This document shows positions 58,212-64,000 of a stretch of DNA of 64,000 bases, piece by piece. The stretch lies in NCBI RefSeq assembly GCF_001544555.2, contig NZ_FCOK02000009.1, forward strand, positions 124,001-188,000. The letters run 5' to 3'. Origin of the DNA: Caballeronia udeis (GTDB lineage Bacteria; Pseudomonadota; Gammaproteobacteria; Burkholderiales; Burkholderiaceae). The stretch's first letter is position 1, and each line of letters opens with the position of its first letter. A program made the position numbers and the translations under genes. A model generated the notes under the pieces. That model was not told where the DNA came from, searched no databases, and saw nothing but the letters and a program-made list of their open reading frames with translations.

Positions 58212-59236
58212 ATGAAGACACCGGCAGGCTTCAGCCTCCAATTATGCCGCGCAAGGCAAGCGGAGCATGTGCGCATTGTCGATATGAACAGCTTCACGCG
58301 CGCATCCGAATCTCTCGGGATTGCGCGGGCGCGCACGACGACGATCGTGCAGCATCTCGAAGCCTTGCTCGGCGTGCCGCTGCTTCTGCGCACGACACGC
58401 AGGCTGACGCTCACCGCCGAGGGCATGCACTACCACGACCGCTGCGTGCGGATCCTGGCCGATATCGACGAAGCCGAGTCAGCGTTATCCAACCGCTCTC
58501 AAAGCCTCCGCGGACGGTTGCGCATCGAGATGCCGGGGGCGATTGCACATGCGGTCGTGCTGCCATCGATTGCGGATTTTCACGCGCGCCATCCGCATAT
58601 TGAGCTTGCCGTGGGCGTCAGCAGCCGGACGGTGGACCTGGTCAGCGACGGCGTGGATTGCAGTATTCAACTCGGCAACCTGCCGAACTCGGGCTTGATC
58701 GCGCGCAGGCTTGGCGATATCGAGAGGGTCACGTGCGCGAGTCCCGCTTATCTCAGGCAACGGGGCGTGCCGCGTACGCCCAATGATCTGTCGCACATGT
58801 CGGCATCAAGTGCGCGGCGGGTTCGAACCGATACTGCATGGGATTCGATTTCCACGCGGCCGGGAAACTTGCGAAAGTGAAGCTCGACGGATTTCTGCAG
58901 ATCGACGACGAGCATGGTTGCCTGCTTGCGGACATTGAAGGCGTTGGGCTGCTGCAGCCGAGCCGGCTCGCGGCGGAGCCTTATCTGCGCTCGGGGCAAC
59001 TGCGTGAAGTGCTGCCGGCGTGGCGGCCGGTGCCGTCGCCTGTGTCGCTGGTGTATCTGGCCGGAAGGCAGATGTCATCGCGGCTGAGAGCGCTGGTCGA
59101 CTGGCTGTCGGAGCGCTTTGACGAAAACCGCCGTGTGGAAGCCCCGACAGTGACTCAGTGCGTGCAGAGGAAAATGACGGCGATGTCCGGTGGTCCAGAG
59201 CGATCAATGGCCGACTTGACCATCGAGCCGCTTTAG
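58212..59236 (+). pseudogene. LysR-family regulator, frameshifted
   Basis: The first frame encodes the helix-turn-helix (VDMNSFTRASESLGIARART, then HLEALLGVPLLLRTTRRLTL) and half of the effector domain up to VPRTPNDLSH near 58797. There the frame is lost; the next frame continues with VGIKCAAGSNRYCMGFDFHA, IEGVGLLQPSRLAAEPYLRS and GQLREVLPAWRPVPSPVSLV to 59236. A one-base deletion in a CAC-CAT stretch would explain it. The usual N-terminal start (MDR-x-Q-x-M-type) is also altered. The DNA-binding half could still be made, but the effector domain is broken. Confidence 0.85.
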
Positions 59237-59755
59237 CCACTTCGACACGCTCGTCATGTCTGGCCGCTCCTCTGCTTTCGTGACCCGGGTGCCTATCGCT
59301 TCATTGCGATGAAACTCCAGCTCACGTCCGCTCGGCGTCCGGCGCTTCGTGGGGCATAGCGAACCGTGGATTGCTGTCCCACTGCCTGATCATCGCTGGG
59401 CCGCGCGCAAGCGTGCCAACAGCCCGTGGAGAACGCTCGCTGATGCGGTGCGCGGGCGCTGAGAGTCGCGATGACTGGGCATTCAGTTCAGCCTCAGCTG
59501 CAAGGCTGATCGATCTTTCGGCCCTCGGGATTTGGGCCCAGACCACCGTCTGCTTTGATTCGCACAGACACTTGCTCATGGATTTGCCGCGGACGGAATG
59601 AGCCGTCGAGTTCCGCACGAATTGCTGCCATGATTGAATCTCACCAAACGCGGTCACTATACGGACCAGAATTGGTCAAGCATTTATGAAATCATTGCTA
59701 TGACGATCAATTTTGGTCTACATTAAGAACCAAAATAGTTCTTTGGAGATTATCG
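59237..59755. promoter_or_regulatory. promoter region of the hydroxyproline-type unit
   Basis: 519 bases without a convincing gene; a minus-strand frame at 59322-59657 has no ribosome site or family. The last 110 bases are AT-rich and hold the paired palindromes listed separately. Confidence 0.5.
59664..59718. promoter_or_regulatory. paired operator-like palindromes
   Basis: GACCAGAATTGGTC (59664-59677) and GATCAATTTTGGTC (59705-59718) match at 10 of 14 positions and lie 41 bp apart, close to four helical turns. A second symmetry, ATTTTGGT and ACCAAAAT, spans 59710-59736. TGGTC/GACCA half-sites are typical of GntR-family operators. The repressor gene is not in the window. Confidence 0.6.
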
Positions 59756-60877
59756 ATGAAAAAGGCTGTCGCAGGTTTCCTGGTCGCCACGGCGGCTTTT
59801 GCCAATGCCGGCGTCTACGCGCAAGAAGTCGTGACGGTTGGTCATTCGGCTCCACTAACCGGCCCGCAAGCTGTCAACGGAAAAGACAACGAGAACGGTG
59901 CGCGCCTCGCAGTGGAAGATTTGAACAAGAAAGGCGTGGTGGTCGCGGGGAAAAAGGTGACGTTCAAACTGGACTCGGAAGATGACCAGGCTGACCCTAA
60001 AATTGGTGTTCAAATCGCCCAAAAGCTTGCTGATAGCGGAGTGATTGCCGTCCTGGGACCGTACAACTCGGGCGTCGCCATTCCGGCGTCGCAGGTCTAC
60101 CATTCCGCGGGCATCCCGATGCTCCCGGTCGCGTCAAATCCTGCCCTGACCACGCAGGGCTTCAACAACATCTTTCGCATAGGCGCGAGCGACGAGCAAC
60201 TCGGCGGCACCATGGCCGACTTCGCCGCGAAGACGTTGAAGGCGAAGACGGCGGCGATCATCGACGATCGCACGGCTTACGGCCAAGGTGTCGCGGAACA
60301 GTTTGCAAACGTGGCGAAGGCGCACGGCATCAAAATTGTCGACAACCAGTACACCAACTCCAGCGCGACCGATTTCCTCGGCATCCTGACCACGATCAAG
60401 GCCAAGAATCCCGACGTGATCTTCTTCGGCGGTTACGCCGCACAGGGCGCGCCGATGGCCAAGCAGATGCGCCAGCGTGGACTCCGGGCGAAGCTGCTCG
60501 GCGGCGACGGCATCTGCTCTGCCGACATGGGCAAGGTGGCGGGTGAAGATGCATCGGTCGTGTATTGCGCGCAAGGGGGCACGTCGCTTGACAAAACCGC
60601 CGCCGGCCGCGACTTCCTCAAGCGCTATAAGGACACGTATCACACCGATACACAGGTCTACGCCGTCAGCTACTACGACGGCATGATGCTGCTCGCCGAC
60701 GCGATGGTGAAGGCCGGCACGACCACGGACAAAGCCAGGCTGATCGCGCAACTGGCGAAGACGGACTACAAGGGCATCGCAGGAACATATTCCTTCGACG
60801 CGAAGGGCGATCTGAAGGGCGCGCCTACGACCGTGTACATCATCAAGAATGGCTTGCCGGTTGCATACGGTCAGTAA
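59756..60877 (+). CDS. branched-chain-type amino-acid binding protein (LivJ family)
   Basis: 373 residues with GGAG 8 bases upstream of the ATG. A signal peptide (MKKAVAGFLVATAAFANAGV, ending YAQ) precedes a type I periplasmic binding fold: VVTVGHSAPLTGPQAVNGKD, LAVEDLNKKGVVVAGKKVTF, LGPYNSGVAIPASQVYHSAG and the late AQLAKTDYKGIAGTYSFDA. It probably captures an amino acid or derivative in the periplasm. No matching permease or ATPase genes are nearby. It precedes the dehydratase gene by 16 bases, so (hydroxy)proline or a related compound is a reasonable ligand guess. Confidence 0.92.
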   Translation: MKKAVAGFLVATAAFANAGVYAQEVVTVGHSAPLTGPQAVNGKDNENGARLAVEDLNKKGVVVAGKKVTFKLDSEDDQADPKIGVQIAQKLADSGVIAVLGPYNSGVAIPASQVYHSAGIPMLPVASNPALTTQGFNNIFRIGASDEQLGGTMADFAAKTLKAKTAAIIDDRTAYGQGVAEQFANVAKAHGIKIVDNQYTNSSATDFLGILTTIKAKNPDVIFFGGYAAQGAPMAKQMRQRGLRAKLLGGDGICSADMGKVAGEDASVVYCAQGGTSLDKTAAGRDFLKRYKDTYHTDTQVYAVSYYDGMMLLADAMVKAGTTTDKARLIAQLAKTDYKGIAGTYSFDAKGDLKGAPTTVYIIKNGLPVAYGQ

Positions 60878-60893
60878 TCCACCTGGAGTCGAT

Positions 60894-61901
60894 ATGAGAA
60901 TCACGCAAGCACTCAGCACGGTCGAGGTTCATACCGGCGGCGAGGCGTTTCGCCTTGTCACGAGCGGTCTGCCGAAGATGCCGGGCAAGACCATCGTTGC
61001 GCGTCGCGCCTGGCTGAAGGAACACGCCGATCACATTCGCCGCGCGCTCATGCTCGAGCCGCGCGGTCACGCCGACATGTACGGCGGTTACCTCACGGAG
61101 CCCGTCAGCGAAGGCGCGGATTTTGGTGTGATCTTCGTGCACAACGAGGGCTACAGCGATCATTGCGGCCATGGCGTGATCGCCCTCGCGACAGCGGTGG
61201 TGGAACTCGGCTGGATCGAACGCACTTCGCCGGAAACACGCGTGGGGATAGATGCCCCTTGTGGTTTCATCGAGGCGTTCGTGCAATGGGATGGGGATCA
61301 CGCCGGCAATGTGCGCTTCGTCAACGTGCCCTCGTTCATCTGGCAGCGTGACGTTACCGTGGCGACACCATCGTTCGGCAACGTCACGGGCGACATCGCG
61401 TTCGGAGGAGCCTTCTATTTCTACACCGATGGCGCTCCCTTCGACCTGCCCATCCGTGAATCTGCCATCGACAAACTGATTCAATTCGGCACCGAGGTCA
61501 AGGCCGCTGCCAATGCAGCGGTCAAGGTGAAGCACCCCGAGATTCCTGAACTGAATCACGTCTACGGCACGATCATCGCCAATCAAGCGCGGCACGCGGG
61601 TTCCACGCAGGCGAACTGCTGCGTCTTCGCCGACCGGGAAGTCGATCGCTCGCCAACTGGTTCGGGCACGGCCGGCAGGGTCGCGCAACTGTATTTGCGC
61701 GGCCTGCTGGGCAAAGACGAAACGCTGATAAACGAGTCGGTGATCGGCACGGTATTCAAGGGGCGCGTGCTGAGCGAAACGAAGCTCGGACCGTTCGATG
61801 CAGTCATCCCGGAAGTCGAGGGCAAGGCATATATTTGCGGCTTCGCCAACTGGATCATCGACGACCGCGATCCGCTGACCTACGGTTTCCTGGTGCGATG
61901 A
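60894..61901 (+). CDS. trans-3-hydroxy-L-proline dehydratase (proline racemase family)
   Basis: 335 residues from an ATG with GGAG 7 bases upstream. The fold is proline-racemase like: STVEVHTGGEAFRLVTSGLP, the first catalytic Cys in SDHCGHGVIALA, and the second site in DRSPTGSGTAGRVAQLYLRG. The second site has Thr where racemases and 4-hydroxyproline epimerases have Cys. The Cys/Thr pair is the mark of trans-3-hydroxy-L-proline dehydratase, which makes pyrroline-2-carboxylate for conversion to proline. The matching reductase is not in the window. It is co-transcribed with the binding protein. Confidence 0.85.
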   Translation: MRITQALSTVEVHTGGEAFRLVTSGLPKMPGKTIVARRAWLKEHADHIRRALMLEPRGHADMYGGYLTEPVSEGADFGVIFVHNEGYSDHCGHGVIALATAVVELGWIERTSPETRVGIDAPCGFIEAFVQWDGDHAGNVRFVNVPSFIWQRDVTVATPSFGNVTGDIAFGGAFYFYTDGAPFDLPIRESAIDKLIQFGTEVKAAANAAVKVKHPEIPELNHVYGTIIANQARHAGSTQANCCVFADREVDRSPTGSGTAGRVAQLYLRGLLGKDETLINESVIGTVFKGRVLSETKLGPFDAVIPEVEGKAYICGFANWIIDDRDPLTYGFLVR

Positions 61902-62094
61902 GCGCGACCAGGTCCTACGGCTTTGGCAGACTGCCTTTGCGCCGGATGATGCATCCCCATGTTCTATATGGGCACATTCTTTTTGTGGAAGCAGCTCCGA
62001 GCAAAACTCACGCAGATGGCCAATGCGCCGATGTGCGAATGGTTTCGCGTTTTTTTTGAAGTGGTTAGAGCGGACTTTTTACCACTTTAGCGGC

Positions 62095-62116
62095 GCATTT
62101 CCGTATATGGAAATGC
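62095..62116. repeat. perfect inverted repeat
   Basis: GCATTTCC, GTATAT, GGAAATGC: 8-bp arms just before the large terminator. It could add to termination or bind a dimer; no neighbour suggests which. Confidence 0.6.
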
Positions 62117-62122
62117 CGCGGA

Positions 62123-62160
62123 CAAAGAAAAAGCCCTGACTTGTCAGGGCTTTTTCTTTG
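62123..62160. terminator. 18-bp-stem bidirectional terminator
   Basis: CAAAGAAAAAGCCCTGAC pairs perfectly with GTCAGGGCTTTTTCTTTG. It serves the dehydratase unit from the left and was probably the terminator of the original tRNA-Cys from the right. Confidence 0.92.
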
Positions 62161-62166
62161 AATCTC

Positions 62167-62217
62167 TGGAGGCGCGAGCCGGAGTCGAACCGGCCTAAAC
62201 GGCTTTGCAGGCCGCTG
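62167..62217 (-). pseudogene. tRNA-Cys 3' fragment (attachment-site remnant)
   Basis: Read on the minus strand, the last 51 bases of a tRNA-Cys are present. They comprise the anticodon arm with TGCAAA (anticodon GCA), the T-arm GGTTCGACTCC, the acceptor 3' strand CGCGCC, the discriminator T typical of tRNA-Cys, and CCA. The D-arm and the 5' acceptor strand are replaced by unrelated sequence from 62218 on. This is the displaced end left by an insertion; the intact tRNA-Cys should lie beyond 64000. Confidence 0.85.
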
Positions 62218-62510
62218 TGATTTTCGAGCAGTCAATGAGTTATCGAAATAAGCCACTCAGATTAATCGCTTCGTTTTCGCGGGTCATGGTCGTTGCCGGC
62301 CACCGACCATCGGACGCTCCACAGCATCTTGGTTCGCGTAACGTACCGCCAACCTTCTGCAAGATACGCTGCTGCAGGACGGGGGAGAACGCTCGGATTG
62401 GGTCTTTCGCCTGATCCGGAATGTTCGGGTCCGAGCTTGGGCATCTACGATAGATCGTTCGCCTGGATCTCGCCTGCTAGAATCGTGCTCGAATTTTAAT
62501 CAGGCAGTCC
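62218..62510. other. left flank of the putative tRNA-Cys insertion
   Basis: About 290 bases with no supported gene. It presumably holds the acyltransferase promoter; no integrase is seen at this end. Confidence 0.4.
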
Positions 62511-63608
62511 ATGAGCAAAAACAGCACCCGTATGCATGAGCTCGACAGCCTCCGGGCGCTCGCAGCAATCGGCGTGATCGGCTGGCATTACACCAATCAT
62601 TTCGGTGCATCACCTTTACCGTATCTCATGGCGCCGTTCTATCGGCATGGCCTGCTGCTTGTTGACTTCTTCTTTGTCCTCTCGGGCTTCGTGCTTGCGC
62701 GGACATATTGGTCAACCGGGCGCTCGTCGGATTTATCCAGCAATGTCAGAGACAGAATCGCACGCATGTACCCATTGCATGTCGCAATGCTGTGTGTCGT
62801 CGCAGCCTTGCAATGGGTACTGGTCCATCCACTGGCGAGCGAGCCGTTCATCTATACGTTCAATGACAAGCGCGACTTCGCTCTAAATCTCCTGCTGCTG
62901 AACAGGACTGGCCTTGAGCGTGGCTTCTCGTACAACGCGACTTCATGGTCGGTATCAACAGAGTTTGTAGTGAACATGCTTTTCCTGGCGACAATCGCTG
63001 CAGGCCGCCGTACCGCAACGGTCGTGTTAGGCATCGGTTTCGCCGTTGCTCTCGCAGCGCTATGGCGCAATAGCCTCATCAGCAGTGGAACGGTGCTCGG
63101 AATTGACAACGACATATTCAGAACCATCGTCGGCTTCGGAATAGGCGTCGCCCTTTACCGGTTGGATTGCCATGCGATCAGACGCATGAACTTCAAGAAC
63201 GGTTTCTATGACTTGATGGCGTCTGCAGCGATCATCGGCTTTCTCTACTACTGCGCCCGAGGGACATTTACGCAGCATTCAGATCTGGCGATCGCCGCTA
63301 TATGCTTCCCGGCACTCATCGTAGGAGCAACCAGAGGCAGCCTCGTCAAGCGCGCTTTGCTGCTGCCGCCGCTCGTCTATCTCGGCACCATCTCCTATTC
63401 GATCTATCTCGTGCACTACCCGTTGCAACTCGCGATTCACGTCGTATCTGTAGCGACGGGAATCGCAATGCCCTATGCCAACGCATTTTTCTTCATTGCT
63501 TTCCTGGCCATAACAATTGGTTTAGCTTCAATCACCTATCGGCTGATTGAAGTTCCATGGAAAGAGTTTCTGCGGACACCCAGACGGCAGGTCAGAGTAT
63601 CTGAATAG
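62511..63608 (+). CDS. acyltransferase 3 family membrane protein
   Basis: 365 residues with about ten membrane helices. The family start is MHELDSLRALAAIGVIGWHY, with the catalytic-type His in IGWHYTNHFG, followed by DFFFVLSGFVLARTYW and RIARMYPLHVAML. The C-terminal end has YLGTISYSIYLVHYPLQLAI. Such OafA/NodX-like enzymes transfer acetyl or other acyl groups to surface polysaccharides or lipids at the inner membrane. Its location in a tRNA-borne insertion fits strain-specific O-antigen or capsule modification. Confidence 0.92.
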   Translation: MSKNSTRMHELDSLRALAAIGVIGWHYTNHFGASPLPYLMAPFYRHGLLLVDFFFVLSGFVLARTYWSTGRSSDLSSNVRDRIARMYPLHVAMLCVVAALQWVLVHPLASEPFIYTFNDKRDFALNLLLLNRTGLERGFSYNATSWSVSTEFVVNMLFLATIAAGRRTATVVLGIGFAVALAALWRNSLISSGTVLGIDNDIFRTIVGFGIGVALYRLDCHAIRRMNFKNGFYDLMASAAIIGFLYYCARGTFTQHSDLAIAAICFPALIVGATRGSLVKRALLLPPLVYLGTISYSIYLVHYPLQLAIHVVSVATGIAMPYANAFFFIAFLAITIGLASITYRLIEVPWKEFLRTPRRQVRVSE

Positions 63609-63735
63609 CGACCTACTCGGTCGCTCATGCTATTTGTTCCGCGGCGACGTTACTCGCCCGGACGGCGAAAGATAACCCTTTGGCCGCGAAACCGCGCCTC
63701 AAATTCGCAGGATTGGCGGCCACACTGGCCGATAA

Positions 63736-63984
63736 CTATCCCGCGCCCTCGGCGGCCCGCGCCAAGGCTGCGGCTCGTTGTATTTCCAGATCGAGCAAGA
63801 CCGAGTTCAGTTCAGAGACAAGTTCTTGCGCTTGGTCAGGCGTCAATACAACGCTATGTGCTCTGTTGTCCATTCTCCAGGAGTCTGAGAACCCTCGACC
63901 GGATAAGCGAATGGTGGCCTGTTCAGTAGTGGATTCGGCGTCAATCTTCCAGCGGCCGGCCGGAATAAGTAAGCGTGGCATCAT
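63736..63984 (-). CDS. small hypothetical protein
   Basis: 82 residues starting MMPRLLIPAGRWKIDAESTT. The middle is beta-like (EQATIRLSGRGFSDSWRMDN), and the C-terminal amphipathic helix reads TPDQAQELVSELNSVLLDLE. GGGCGAAA lies just before the start; either of two adjacent ATGs could be used. It is soluble, with no cysteines, and I recognise no family. It belongs to the insertion. Confidence 0.55.
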   Translation of the reverse strand: MMPRLLIPAGRWKIDAESTTEQATIRLSGRGFSDSWRMDNRAHSVVLTPDQAQELVSELNSVLLDLEIQRAAALARAAEGAG

Positions 63985-64000
63985 GGTTTCGCCCGTGTAT

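Noticed and set aside
59322..59657. 111-codon minus-strand frame before the binding-protein gene
   Set aside because: It runs into the promoter region, lacks a ribosome site, and its translation has no recognisable fold.

Overview
The window looks like part of the main chromosome of a Burkholderiaceae bacterium, most likely Paraburkholderia or Caballeronia. This is an inference from GC-rich codon use, Burkholderia-type protein starts (GlmM beginning [13 protein letters not shown]), and gene orders: ftsH-folP-glmM-pstSCAB-phoU-phoB-phoR facing ppk1/ppx, carAB-greA, and gloB-yafS-rnhA-dnaQ. No species can be named from sequence alone.

Layout. 1-4480: the start of an undecaprenyl-diphosphatase gene, an aldose epimerase, an NlpD-like LysM/M23 lipoprotein, small lipoproteins and a Zur regulator. 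4487-16502: a genomic island of about 12 kb in a tRNA-Pro(TGG) gene. The intact tRNA lies at the right end and a 31-bp exact copy of its 3' end at the left end. The island carries a type VI secretion (T6SS) payload. VgrG, a DUF2169 adaptor, a PAAR-nuclease effector, two tandem TPR proteins and a SUFU-domain protein run rightward. A putative membrane-active effector, a multi-pass membrane protein and an orphan TssF run leftward. The right flank holds remnants of an IS3 transposase and an AAA ATPase; no integrase is visible.

16664-29260: sixA and olsB, then a phosphate/polyphosphate block. ppx and ppk1 diverge, and phoR, phoB, phoU, pstB, pstA, pstC and pstS lie in one leftward unit headed by tandem Pho boxes upstream of pstS. 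29540-36890: glmM, folP, ftsH and rlmE, then yhbY, a DUF4149 protein and greA. 37042-47902: carB and carA, an MFS transporter, mltD, gloB, and a yafS-type methyltransferase with rnhA and dnaQ.

47993-54416: tRNA-Val(CAC), a DinJ/YafQ-type toxin-antitoxin pair, a membrane protein, a family 4 glycosyltransferase, a 0.9-kb stretch with no gene, and an ABC exporter. 54490-61901: otsA/otsB (trehalose), a SCO1-type copper lipoprotein, a GNAT enzyme, a frameshifted LysR gene, and a two-gene unit of a periplasmic binding protein and a trans-3-hydroxy-L-proline dehydratase behind paired operator-like palindromes. 62167-64000: a 3' fragment of tRNA-Cys marks the left edge of what looks like a second tRNA-targeted insertion. 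It carries an acyltransferase and a small hypothetical gene and continues past the window.

How the parts work together: the phosphate block is a complete sensing and uptake module (PstSCAB, PhoU, PhoBR) placed beside polyphosphate synthesis and breakdown. The first island reads as a weapon cassette: spike, adaptor, effectors and their probable immunity proteins. It would depend on T6SS core genes located elsewhere, because only TssF is present here.
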